Positions 55,830-63,664 of a DNA stretch of 64,000 bases are shown one piece after another. The stretch comes from Gammaproteobacteria bacterium (lineage in GTDB: Bacteria; Pseudomonadota; Gammaproteobacteria; Acidiferrobacterales; SZUA-150), in NCBI GenBank assembly GCA_029880545.1, contig JAOUOD010000015.1, positions 1-64,000 on the forward strand, in the 5' to 3' direction. The translations under genes and the position numbers were made by a program. Numbering within the stretch: the stretch's first letter is position 1; each line of letters begins with the position of its first letter. The notes beneath the pieces are model-generated. The model searched no databases. It had not been told where the DNA came from and worked only from the letters and a program-made list of their open reading frames with translations.

Positions 55830-57204
55830 GTGCGCTCACTCTAGGTCGTATTTGTAGTAGAACCGTTCGGCTACTAGCCTGGTCACCCAAAAAACACTGC
55901 CCAACATCGAGAACCCGTACCATATCCCCAAAGTCTGACAGACTAGTCCCGGAATATTTCATATTGCGAACAGCCTTGGTCGGAATCCGATTAACAACTG
56001 CATTAATGTCACTCTGAAAACTCAAACGATGACTGAAGGTGATATTAACTTGGCTTAGAATCTGATCATCTAGAGCCGAGGGCTGTTGAGTTGCTAAAAC
56101 CAGTGAAAGGCCTGCATCCCTTCCACGCTTGACATACTCCACAAGAGCACTGCGCGCAGGTGAAATCCGATCGCTTGGCGCTACCACATGCGCCTCATCA
56201 ATCACCAGCCAAATCCTATCAGGAGTTCCATCCCCGTCGAATGGTTTTTGGAAAAAGTTGGCTGTCTTCTTCTTATTGTGATGATTGCCAAGAATGTCAA
56301 ACAAGTTACGCGCAATAACAGCGGTGATAAGTGACTTATCTTCATTTCGCAACTCTCGCAGAGCTAGAATATTGCAGGTTCCCTCCTCTAGGAAATCTTT
56401 GATTCGAAGGCCATTGGCCGAAAACAGGTTGGTTCTTCGATAATCATCTAGCTTGTAACAGATAGCATTGCGCGAACTTTCCGCAACCGCTGGCCAATTT
56501 CTATCATTGGCGATATAGGTAATCATATCTGCGATCTCAAAATTCGAATCTCCAAGATTTTCGAGAGTCGCCGTGATTATGTGCCCTTGCGAACTATACA
56601 CTTCTTGGCCTAGCAGGGCACACCACTCCTCTGCCCGCACATCCTTTGGTCTGATCTGCAAGGTTTGTTCGGTACCCAAAAATTTGGTCGACCTAGGAGG
56701 CGTGTAAATCTTAGCCGATGCTAGATTGTTCGGCTCCAAATTCCATCGTTTCAGCTCGTCAAGTTGCGCCTTGTTGGCAGGAATTCCTTCGCGCGGCTCA
56801 TAACCGAGTGTCCAGAACTGGCTTTGTGTATCAATAATAATAGACGTGATAGGCTTTACATCATTTTGAATCGGTGACGATTTCCCAAGCTTGGAAATGC
56901 CCTCTACAAGCACTCCGAGATCGAAGCTTTTGCCGCTCCCGCGCGTACCTGTAATGTAGATTACATGGGGAAACGTCGTGTCCAGCCAAGCATCTGCCCC
57001 TAGATAGCTCTTGCCCTTTGTGCTCTCTAAAATTTTACCAATATAGAGAAGATTGCTGTAGTCTTCCCCTTTCAGTGTACGTCCAAAAACAATATTCTGA
57101 CCTTTCGAGACATATTGAGTCTTTACTAGCGGGTCTTCGACCACATAAGGACTTTTCTCAATAACAGTGCTAAAGCGCTCAGCCGACTTGATCGAGAAAC
57201 TCAT
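55807..57204 (-). CDS. HerA/FtsK-like DNA-translocase ATPase
   Basis: From ATG 57204 (AAGGA eight bases upstream) it has 465 residues. The ATPase has Walker A GTRGSGKS (86-93), Walker B IWLVIDEAHVV (D336, E337), and YVKRGRDAGLSLVLATQQPSALDDQILSQVNITFSHRL, the sensor/arginine part typical of HerA-type hexameric translocases. N-terminal VFGRTLKGEDYSNLLYIGKI looks like the HAS-barrel. HerA partners in known defence systems are nucleases (NurA, SIR2, DUF4297); here the likely nuclease partner is the PLD protein two genes downstream. The frame overlaps the GNAT-ABC gene by 26 bases. Confidence 0.88.
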   Translation of the reverse strand: MSFSIKSAERFSTVIEKSPYVVEDPLVKTQYVSKGQNIVFGRTLKGEDYSNLLYIGKILESTKGKSYLGADAWLDTTFPHVIYITGTRGSGKSFDLGVLVEGISKLGKSSPIQNDVKPITSIIIDTQSQFWTLGYEPREGIPANKAQLDELKRWNLEPNNLASAKIYTPPRSTKFLGTEQTLQIRPKDVRAEEWCALLGQEVYSSQGHIITATLENLGDSNFEIADMITYIANDRNWPAVAESSRNAICYKLDDYRRTNLFSANGLRIKDFLEEGTCNILALRELRNEDKSLITAVIARNLFDILGNHHNKKKTANFFQKPFDGDGTPDRIWLVIDEAHVVAPSDRISPARSALVEYVKRGRDAGLSLVLATQQPSALDDQILSQVNITFSHRLSFQSDINAVVNRIPTKAVRNMKYSGTSLSDFGDMVRVLDVGQCFLGDQASSRTVLLQIRPRVSAHGGYSPF

Positions 57205-59059
57205 TCTGATATTCCTTATAAGACAACCATACCGGTTGATCACTTGGGCGCAGCATCAGGACTTTTGTAGGTCGCAATGCATCAAGAAAGTGGCCATGGT
57301 TAGCCGCAGCGATGAAAGCTATTCGACCACTTGCGATAACCTGCTTACGCAGGTTATGGGCCACAATCTTTGCTGTAATCGGATCAAGGTCGCTACAAAA
57401 CTCATCGAGCAGCCAGACCTCCTCATCCCGTAGCAGCAAATCGGCTATCATCGCTCTATACTGTTGCCCGCGACTAAGCATCCAAAAAGGCTTTATGAAG
57501 ACCAAGGCTTCTGAAAGACCTACACGACTAAGCGCAATAAACGCGCGCTCAGGTGAAAATTTCTCTGCCAAGACCTCAAATATTGGGGCCTCGGACCGCA
57601 ACGAGCGAAGCCAACCTGCCGAGTATTTCAGATTACCTGTTCGCTTAACCATGAGATTGCCGTCTAACGTCTTAGCAGGATCAAGCGAATTTAGGAAAAT
57701 ACTCTTACCGCTACCACTTGTTCCAACTACTAAGATAATATTACCGGTTGATGCCTTTACATCCACGTTCTGGACAATGTCTGCATAGACTGTATCACCC
57801 TTCAAACCAAATATATCCATGATGATTTTTGTCGAACGCGTCTCCGGAATATTATATGCTGCTCTGATAGAAATACCGTTGATGTCTATCTGCGTGCTCT
57901 TTACAGTAAATTCTCTCTTATTAGATTTTTTGTGCTCCCTAAGTGGAAGCTCTCTTAGCGCATCCCTTAGGTAACTGACCGTATAATCATCAAGTGCGCA
58001 TAGATAATATGGTATAGGGTGCCGGATTATCGAACGCAAAATCGCCCATTCGCCAGTCGACAATGCGTCACTATTTTCCTCTATCTTGCGTCTCAATATC
58101 TCAAGACCCTCTTCAAAACTGATCTGAAATGTCTTGCAGTAGTCCTCCAGCACACGATAATACTTACGCTGCAAACTCATCATCCCAAACTCGCCATTGG
58201 GTGCACGCGCCATCTGTTCCATATCTTTTACTACACGCGAAATATTACCTTCGGTCCTCCCAATAAATCTAAATCCTGAGGAAGACACAAAATCAATATG
58301 ATTCAACATTTCTGCTGAGATTTCCATAAATACTGGTCGCATCCCACCGATATGCCAACGTTCAGCAGCAAACATTTTTGCGGCTTTGATCATCGGTCGT
58401 GTAACCCCTAGACCACGCAGCTCTGGACTGACAACAACCCGCCCAATGCGTACAATAGTATTAAGATAGCTCTTAATAGCATGTTGATCCCAGCACTCCC
58501 ATGCAATTTCACGCCTGGGATGAGAGTAAGGGCAATTGAAAAGTACATGGCGCGGCTTACACATCATTAGTGGCATCTGTAGATCTATATAACCCGCTGG
58601 AAGCCAACGACGACCTATCTTAATTTCTGCATACAACACAGACCTACGTCCACCGACAGATGCAGTTTGACTCTTAGTATCATCGTGCCATGATTTCTCA
58701 CTCAGCGAGCTATTTGTTTTATAGTGAAATTGCTCAAGGAACTCTAACGCGCGCATATCTAATTCTGTTTTTATTTCCCGAATCCTTAACTCAAATTTTT
58801 CCTGCCCGACAGAGACGCTTTCATCAATCGAAAATATTGGCGTTAAGGGAATGTCCGATTCAGAGGCATCCTTTGATACTACGAAAATTCTATTATTTCC
58901 TACAGCGCCAAAACGGATATGATCTCCCTTACCTACAACTGCAAAGCGATGCGCTCGTACAGTGATGGATGACCCATCACTCCCTCGTACAGTGAGGTTC
59001 TTATAGCAACCCTTTGGGTTCGCAGACTGAACAATATATGATTTTTCTTTTTTACTCAT
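57179..59059 (-). CDS. GNAT-ABC ATPase fusion (COG2401-like), first gene of the candidate system
   Basis: A 626-residue soluble protein. An N-terminal strand-rich part (1-90) is followed by an acetyltransferase-like domain (about 90-290) with the acetyl-CoA loop PELRGLGVTRPMIKAAK (RGLG 215-218) and FVSSSGFRFIGRTEG. The C-terminal ABC ATPase has Walker A GTSGSGKS (446-453), signature LSRGQ (528-532), Walker B VWLLDEF (548-554) and AANHGHF (586-592) with the H-loop. No transmembrane segment, so it is not a transporter. This is the arrangement of the uncharacterised COG2401 group. It opens the operon; no strong Shine-Dalgarno site precedes ATG 59059. The HerA-like gene overlaps its end. Confidence 0.85.
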   Translation of the reverse strand: MSKKEKSYIVQSANPKGCYKNLTVRGSDGSSITVRAHRFAVVGKGDHIRFGAVGNNRIFVVSKDASESDIPLTPIFSIDESVSVGQEKFELRIREIKTELDMRALEFLEQFHYKTNSSLSEKSWHDDTKSQTASVGGRRSVLYAEIKIGRRWLPAGYIDLQMPLMMCKPRHVLFNCPYSHPRREIAWECWDQHAIKSYLNTIVRIGRVVVSPELRGLGVTRPMIKAAKMFAAERWHIGGMRPVFMEISAEMLNHIDFVSSSGFRFIGRTEGNISRVVKDMEQMARAPNGEFGMMSLQRKYYRVLEDYCKTFQISFEEGLEILRRKIEENSDALSTGEWAILRSIIRHPIPYYLCALDDYTVSYLRDALRELPLREHKKSNKREFTVKSTQIDINGISIRAAYNIPETRSTKIIMDIFGLKGDTVYADIVQNVDVKASTGNIILVVGTSGSGKSIFLNSLDPAKTLDGNLMVKRTGNLKYSAGWLRSLRSEAPIFEVLAEKFSPERAFIALSRVGLSEALVFIKPFWMLSRGQQYRAMIADLLLRDEEVWLLDEFCSDLDPITAKIVAHNLRKQVIASGRIAFIAAANHGHFLDALRPTKVLMLRPSDQPVWLSYKEYQNEFLDQVG

Positions 59060-59322
59060 GAGTCAATAGTTTGTGAAAAACTCCTCCACACCTCCATTAC
59101 ATTTCATACATCTGTCCAATGCATTACTGCGTCTGTAATGTCAACCAAAAAATCGTAGCGTTAATATAATCGCGGAACAAGTCAAAAAATGGCATGCGCC
59201 AACATCATAACAAACACAGGGTGTGGCGAACACCTTCTAAAAACCGTACTGGTGTCAGCACGCATACTTGGAATGTATAGTTTATTTCGCAAGCGTTCGC
59301 GATTTCGCTTAGTATTTGGCCC

Positions 59323-59354
59323 GCCTATCCGCCTATCCGCCTATCCGCCTATCC
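59323..59354 (+). repeat. Octanucleotide tandem repeat (4 copies)
   Basis: GCCTATCC occurs at 59323, 59331, 59339 and 59347, perfect and head to tail, followed by GCC and ATG. It lies 260 bases upstream of the candidate system's first gene and just left of the WYL remnant. Octamer arrays of this kind vary in copy number by slippage. The rest of 59060-59322 shows no gene. Confidence 0.85.
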
Positions 59355-59364
59355 GCCATGAATA

Positions 59365-59433
59365 TTACTGACTCACCGCCTGCCGATTTTCCAGCAGCCG
59401 GGAGATTTTGTAGGGCCGCTTTGTCTGGTCCAT
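59365..59433 (-). pseudogene. Truncated remnant of a WYL-regulator N-terminus
   Basis: On the minus strand ATG 59433 opens 22 codons, MDQTKRPYKISRLLENRQAV and SQ, then TAA at 59365-59367. They match residues 1-22 of the intact WYL regulator at 59623-60594 (MNQTERIYKITHMLENQQAV, TR) at about 14 of 22 positions, including the framing of every aligned codon. The DNA diverges after that. This is the broken 5' end of a second copy, lying at the edge of the A/T-rich island. Confidence 0.75.
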
Positions 59434-59622
59434 ACGCCTCTTTGATTGGTCTAGTTATATTGGGTGGCGTACTACAGAGGGCTTTTTTCTAGTTATGATT
59501 TGATAATACCCAATGTGCTTGCTCAGGTATAGGCAGAATCGCATTTTCCGAAGAATATGAGAAATCCCTAAACCTCCAACTAACGCCCGCGCGAATATTC
59601 ATTCAGGCTCGCCACATGAGCC

Positions 59623-60594
59623 TCACCCATATCTCGCCACCGCTTGCTGCAATTTTTCTCCTACCCGGTTTTTCAGTGCTTCGGGTTCCAGTACGTCCAC
59701 ATCCGGGCCGTATTTGAGGATGTCCATGATCAGTTCGCGGTCGTCGCTGTAGGGTATGGTGAGTTCCAGCTGGCCGGCGCTGTTGATCTTGCTGGTTTGC
59801 CTGGGGTGCCAGGTTTCATTGGCGACCCAGGGGGTGATGTGGGCGCTGAAGCGCAATACCGCCGTGTGCCGGGCTTTGCCTGAGAAGATTCCGTAGCTGC
59901 TGGCCAGTTCATCATCGAGGGTTTTTTTGGTCACTTCCCTGGCCGGTGCGTCTACCGGTTCGGCGCGCTGGATCATGTCGAGCGCGAAGATGCGCAGGCT
60001 GTTGCGCAGGTGGCACCAGGCGTCCAGGTACCAGTTGTCGCGGTAATGGGTGAGGCGCTGGGGCGATACCTGGCGTTGGCTGGCTTCGTTGCGCTCGCGG
60101 TTGTGGTAGGTGATGTGCAGTCGCCGGCGTTTGAGCACGGCATTGGCGATGACTTCAAAGCCGGCGATGCTCACGTGCCGGGCGCCCTGGGGCAGGATAC
60201 GGATGCGATTTCGGATCTCGGCGGTGCTGCGTTCGCCGCGGCCGAGCAGGTCGCGGATGCGATTCTGCAAAGGTTTGACATAGGGGTCGAGCAGGCCCGG
60301 TTGCAGCTGGCCGAGCAGGTGTTGCATGGCCAGCAGGGCGTGTGCCTCCTGGGCGTTGAACCACAGGCCGGGCAGTTGCATTTGCGGGGCTTGCCAGCCT
60401 TTTACCTCGAAGCGGTAACCGCCCCGGTCGCGATCATAGACGATGGGCGCGTGCAGGCGGCTGCGCATGTATTCGATATCGCGCTTGAAGGTGGCGGGTG
60501 AGACTTCCAGGGTGTCGAGAAAGTGTTGCCGAGTCACGGCCTGCTGGTTTTCCAGCATGTGGGTGATCTTGTAGATGCGCTCGGTCTGGTTCAT
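59623..60594 (-). CDS. WYL-domain transcriptional regulator
   Basis: A 323-residue regulator with an N-terminal winged HTH (RIYKITHMLENQQAVTRQHFLDTLEVSPATFKRDIEYMRSRLHAP) and a WYL domain (about 145-230): VLKRRRLHITYHNRERNEASQRQVSPQRLTHYRDNWYLDAWCHLRNSLRIFALDMI. WYL is here replaced by WYLD in NWYLDAW. A C-terminal WCX-like part follows (AVLRFSAHITPWVANETWHPRQ). Such proteins often repress defence genes and sense nucleic acid or nucleotide ligands. CCAGGGAC precedes ATG 60594. It lies 560 bases upstream of the candidate system and reads the same way; 59434-59622 shows no gene. Confidence 0.92.
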   Translation of the reverse strand: MNQTERIYKITHMLENQQAVTRQHFLDTLEVSPATFKRDIEYMRSRLHAPIVYDRDRGGYRFEVKGWQAPQMQLPGLWFNAQEAHALLAMQHLLGQLQPGLLDPYVKPLQNRIRDLLGRGERSTAEIRNRIRILPQGARHVSIAGFEVIANAVLKRRRLHITYHNRERNEASQRQVSPQRLTHYRDNWYLDAWCHLRNSLRIFALDMIQRAEPVDAPAREVTKKTLDDELASSYGIFSGKARHTAVLRFSAHITPWVANETWHPRQTSKINSAGQLELTIPYSDDRELIMDILKYGPDVDVLEPEALKNRVGEKLQQAVARYG

Positions 60595-60865
60595 GTCCCT
60601 GGCTCGTTATGATGTCGGGGCATGGACGGCGGCCTTGGCGGGCGCCCTGCTCCCTACGCTAACTTGCACTGCTACATTATTGTGGAACCAGTCCGTTGGT
60701 TCGGGCTTTCTGCTACTTATTCACCGGCGGCCTTGCCGGTGTTTCCTGTCGCGCACAGGTAAATAGTTATTATGGGGTAACTATAGTGCAGAAATGGGGC
60801 CGGGTGCCATCATTATATATGTACCGCTTAGACGGTTGACTGAGGGGGTAAGATTTCTCCCTTCA

Positions 60866-61067
60866 GTCGAAATGACAAAGCGGGAGTCGGGGCGGCCCGA
60901 GGGGGTGGTAGAAAGGAAGATTTCTCCCTGCGGTCGAAATGACAACCGGGGTCGAAATGACAGGATCAGAGGCGAGGCGGTTGGTTGGGGGGATAAGATT
61001 TCTCCCGTTGGTCGAAATGACAACCGGGGTCGAAATGACAAAGCGGGAGTCGGGGCGGCCCGAGGGG
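60866..61067. repeat. Nested GTCGAAATGACA repeats
   Basis: GTCGAAATGACA occurs at 60866, 60933, 60951, 61011 and 61029. Two larger units repeat exactly: 60866-60904 with 61029-61067 (39 bases) and 60933-60962 with 61011-61040 (30 bases). AGATTTCTCCC words lie in between (60851, 60919, 60996). A related GGATTTCTCCC...CAATGACA is at 62886-62912. They occupy most of the 635-base gap after the WYL gene; there is no gene in them, and their uneven spacing rules out CRISPR. Confidence 0.75.
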
Positions 61068-61096
61068 GGCAGCGAACAGGCCTTCGCCTTGCGCTC

Positions 61097-61126
61097 GTCA
61101 TTCCGGCCCGAGAGCCGGAATCCAGG
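61097..61126 (+). repeat. Hairpin repeat, left copy (bracketing the TacAT-like module)
   Basis: GTCATTCCGGCCCGAGAGCC and then GGAATCCAG (61097-61125) contain an 8-bp perfect stem, ATTCCGGC (61100-61107) and GCCGGAAT (61114-61121), around CCGAGA. The same sequence in the same direction is at 62706-62734. Confidence 0.75.
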
Positions 61127-61230
61127 CCGTGTGATATTTTGTTTCGCGTACGGACAATGTCTGTACAAACAGGCGGCGCTAACCTACACTGTTGGCCATG
61201 GAAAAGCGGCACATCGGAGCCAGGTGAGAT

Positions 61231-61518
61231 ATGAAACCCGACAATTCAAAACAGGATACGGCCAAGACTGAGCGCCTGGATTTTCGGGTGAGCCCGGATT
61301 TCAAGGCTTTGGCAGCCCGAGCGGCGAACCTGGCGGGCACCAATTTGACGGCCTTCATGATTGAGGCGGTGCGCGCCCAGGCGCTGAAAACCATTGAGCA
61401 GTACGAGCGCATAACGCTGAACAATAAGTCCCGCGATGAGTTCCTGGCGGTGTTGGCCAGGCCACCCGCTCCCAATGCCGCACTGCGCAAGGCCGCCAGG
61501 AAGTACACCGGCAATTAA
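61231..61518 (+). CDS. DUF1778-family antitoxin (TacA-like)
   Basis: A 95-residue antitoxin: AKTERLDFRVSPDFKALAARAANLAGTNLTAFMIEAVRAQALKTIEQ is the ribbon-helix-helix DUF1778 domain, and the C-terminal NNKSRDEFLAVLARPPAPNAALRKAARKY is the toxin-binding tail. AGGTGAGAT precedes ATG 61231. The acetyltransferase toxin gene begins 24 bases after its stop. It should bind DNA and repress its own promoter. Confidence 0.92.
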   Translation: MKPDNSKQDTAKTERLDFRVSPDFKALAARAANLAGTNLTAFMIEAVRAQALKTIEQYERITLNNKSRDEFLAVLARPPAPNAALRKAARKYTGN

Positions 61519-61542
61519 CTGCTATTCCCAGGGAGAGTATGC

Positions 61543-62052
61543 GTGAAGGATCACGTCACTTCGCTCAGCATTGAGCCGCTCGGCAAGCGGCATTCTCGCT
61601 CGGCTTTTGATTGTGGTAACCCCGGACTCAACGAGTACCTGGCTAACCATGCCCGTCAAAACGATACCAACAACCTTGCCCGTACTTTTGTTGCCGTCGA
61701 TGAACATGATGTTGTTCTGGGATTTTATTGCCTGAGCGCGGCCAGCGTTGATTTTGAAAACCTGCCCACGGACATGACAAAGAGGTTACCACGCTACCCG
61801 GTGCCGGCGGCACTGATAGGTCGGCTGGCCTGTGATCAGTCTGTACAAGGCCAGGGCCTGGGCGCCCACCTTCTCATTAGCGCCCTGCAACATATCCTGT
61901 TGGCCTCAGAAGAACTGGGCATAAAAGTGGCGCTGGTTGATGCTATTGATGAGAATGCCAAGCGGTTTTACCAACACTTTGGTTTTTTGCCTTTGCGCGG
62001 CCACGAGATGAAATTGTTTTTACCCATCGAGACCATTGCGCAATTGTTCTAA
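61543..62052 (+). CDS. GNAT-family toxin (TacT-like tRNA acetyltransferase)
   Basis: A 169-residue GNAT enzyme starting at GTG 61543 behind GGGAGAGTATGC. Markers: FDCGNPGLNEYLANHARQND (the TacT opening), RLACDQSVQGQGLGAHLLISALQH with the QGQGLG acetyl-CoA loop, and DAIDENAKRFYQHFGF with the catalytic Tyr. TacT toxins acetylate aminoacyl-tRNA and stop translation; neutralisation is by the upstream DUF1778 protein. The last bases overlap the frame of the next gene, whose ATG is downstream at 62105. Confidence 0.92.
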   Translation: MKDHVTSLSIEPLGKRHSRSAFDCGNPGLNEYLANHARQNDTNNLARTFVAVDEHDVVLGFYCLSAASVDFENLPTDMTKRLPRYPVPAALIGRLACDQSVQGQGLGAHLLISALQHILLASEELGIKVALVDAIDENAKRFYQHFGFLPLRGHEMKLFLPIETIAQLF

Positions 62053-62104
62053 TTCATTAGCGATACGAAGCACCTGCCACGTCGGGACAATCAACACGTT
62101 ATCC

Positions 62105-62689
62105 ATGAAATACAAACTACTCATAAACAATCTTATCTGGGCTTCCTTGCTCATAGTGCTTTTTGGTATTCCCGTGTTGATTCAAACCTCATACGCCAGC
62201 CACCCCGCAAATATCGAGGAGCACACGGCCACGGTAACTGTTTGGCAAGAACTGGTTTCAGGAAAAGTACGATACCATTATAACGTTATTGACAAGTCCG
62301 ATAAGGCGTCTATCACGTCGGTCAAGTTGGGGTATGATTATTTTCATGGCATCCCGCTTCTAAAAACCGATCCAGAAAATATCTATTCACCACAAGGATG
62401 GAAGGGCGTCATTGTTCGTACAGAGGAAACACTGGAATTTGAAATCGAATGGGCACGAGAGGATCGTGCCTACAATATTCAACCAGGCCAACAGCAAACG
62501 GGATTTATTGTTGAACTACCCATAGCAGATAATATCTATCGTAATACATACTTTACGGTATATTTCAGTGATTCCACTATCGCATCAACACACATAACAC
62601 CCGTTTCAGCGCCACCGCCTGGGGACACCATGCCACCGGTGTTAACCGTATCTCTGAAAAATGATCGCACCATCGTTACAGGCGCCTAA
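62105..62689 (+). CDS. Exported protein of unknown function
   Basis: From ATG 62105 the product has 194 residues with a signal peptide (KYKLLINNLIWASLLIVLFGIPVLIQTSYASHP). The mature part is strand-rich: TATVTVWQELVSGKVRYHYNVIDKSDKASITSVKLGYDYFHG, then EFEIEWAREDRAYNIQPGQQQTGFIVELP and YFTVYFSDS. I cannot name a family. An upstream in-frame start at 62036 would overlap the toxin gene. It has lower G+C than the older genes, and sits inside the hairpin-repeat bracket. Confidence 0.5.
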   Translation: MKYKLLINNLIWASLLIVLFGIPVLIQTSYASHPANIEEHTATVTVWQELVSGKVRYHYNVIDKSDKASITSVKLGYDYFHGIPLLKTDPENIYSPQGWKGVIVRTEETLEFEIEWAREDRAYNIQPGQQQTGFIVELPIADNIYRNTYFTVYFSDSTIASTHITPVSAPPPGDTMPPVLTVSLKNDRTIVTGA

Positions 62690-62705
62690 CCTATCTTTTT
62701 TGATT

Positions 62706-62734
62706 GTCATTCCGGCCCGAGAGCCGGAATCCAG
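62706..62734 (+). repeat. Hairpin repeat, right copy
   Basis: Second copy of the sequence at 61097-61126: ATTCCGGC (62709-62716) and GCCGGAAT (62723-62730) around CCGAGA, followed by CCAG. Identical in sequence and direction, 1.6 kb away; both flank the TacAT-like module and the exported protein gene. Confidence 0.75.
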
Positions 62735-62934
62735 AATTATAATTCCTGGATCACGGATAAGCGCCTCGGACTCGCATAGAACTCTGGCGGGTCCATCATG
62801 AGCACCCCACATTTCAATATCTGGGCGCGGGATGACGACCTTGCTGGTTCTGTCCCGCTCAGTTGCAGCCTACGGGAAAAGGCGGGATTTCTCCCGTAGG
62901 CTGCAATGACAATGGACGGGAGAATGTGTAATTC

Positions 62935-63051
62935 GGTGACAGTGTACTTATTTCAAACCAATTGGCTTACGCTTCAACTTTTTTTGGCAGCCGTGCTTGG
63001 CTCGTGATCCCTTCCGGCTCCTGTATAAACCGAAATAAGTATACTGCCCCC
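62935..63051. mobile_element. 117-bp inverted-repeat element (MITE-like)
   Basis: The ends are inverted copies over about 19 bases: the left begins GGTGACAGTGTACTTATTT (62935-62953) and the right ends AAATAAGTATACTGCCCCC (63033-63051), with three mismatches. The centre (62954-63032) has no coding content I can read. The end sequence GACAGTATACTTATTT is common in Proteobacteria near REP-type transposases, from memory, but no transposase lies in this window. The 62735-62934 interval holds only the GGATTTCTCCC word noted above. Confidence 0.6.
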
Positions 63052-63058
63052 GGATTCC

Positions 63059-63664
63059 TCACTCGCCGGCGACGGCTTTCTGGATCAGCGGTACCAGGGG
63101 TGTGGGCAGGGCGATGGCGCCGGACAGGGCGAATTCGTGTGCCGTGGGCGTCATTTTTTTCCAGGTCTTGCGGATGATGTCGAGCCACTTGGCTTCGTCG
63201 TATTCCGGGTGCTTGTCGGCGAATTCCTGCATGTAGTGTTCGATGAACACGAGGCCGGCGATGTCTTCCAGCAGCTGGGTGTCTTCATTGCTGGCGATGC
63301 CTTTCTTGGCGATGGCGGTTTCGACGCGCTCGATGACGGCGCTGTCATAGCCGGCCTCGGCCAGCAGCTTGCCGGCGGTGTCGGCGTGGAACTTGTACAG
63401 GTCCTTGCGCCACTTGAGGTAGCCGATGCGATCCATGGGGTAGGCATCGCGCGGGGATTTCCAGCGCTGGATGTGTTGCGCACGGATCGCCAGCTTCTGC
63501 GCCTCGTCGGCCTCGGGCCGGTAGCGCTGCAACATGTCACTCATGTGGTGCGAATACAGCAACTCCTTGGGCCAGTCCTTGCCATCGACATTAACGGTGT
63601 TGGGGTCTTCGCCGTTGGCGGCGTCGATCAGGGAAACGGCGGCATCAAAAGACGGTTGCGACAT
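63059..63664 (-). CDS. DUF4202 protein
   Basis: A 201-residue soluble helical protein. AVSLIDAANGEDPNTVNVDGKDWPKELLYSHHMSDMLQRYRPEADEAQKLAIRAQHIQRWKSPRDAYPMDRIGYLKWRKDL is the DUF4202 signature, with HQRW- and YLKWR-type blocks typical of the family. The H/D-rich helices (SHHMS, IRAQHIQRW, FIEHYMQEFADKH) could bind metal like HD-domain enzymes. Function not established. ATG 63664 has no strong Shine-Dalgarno site. The remaining 63665-64000 shows no gene I can support. Confidence 0.88.
   Translation of the reverse strand: MSQPSFDAAVSLIDAANGEDPNTVNVDGKDWPKELLYSHHMSDMLQRYRPEADEAQKLAIRAQHIQRWKSPRDAYPMDRIGYLKWRKDLYKFHADTAGKLLAEAGYDSAVIERVETAIAKKGIASNEDTQLLEDIAGLVFIEHYMQEFADKHPEYDEAKWLDIIRKTWKKMTPTAHEFALSGAIALPTPLVPLIQKAVAGE

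Noticed and set aside
48362-59059. DISARM, BREX or Dnd/Ssp system
   Set aside because: No methyltransferase, DUF1998, pglZ/brxC or dndBCDE/sspABCD gene is present; only the PLD and HerA-like parts are reminiscent.
59189-59371. 60-codon plus-strand frame containing the octamer repeat
   Set aside because: No start signal or family; the repeat simply keeps the frame open.
60866-61067. CRISPR array candidate
   Set aside because: Repeat units are 12-39 bases with uneven gaps, some adjacent, and there are no spacers of constant length and no cas genes.
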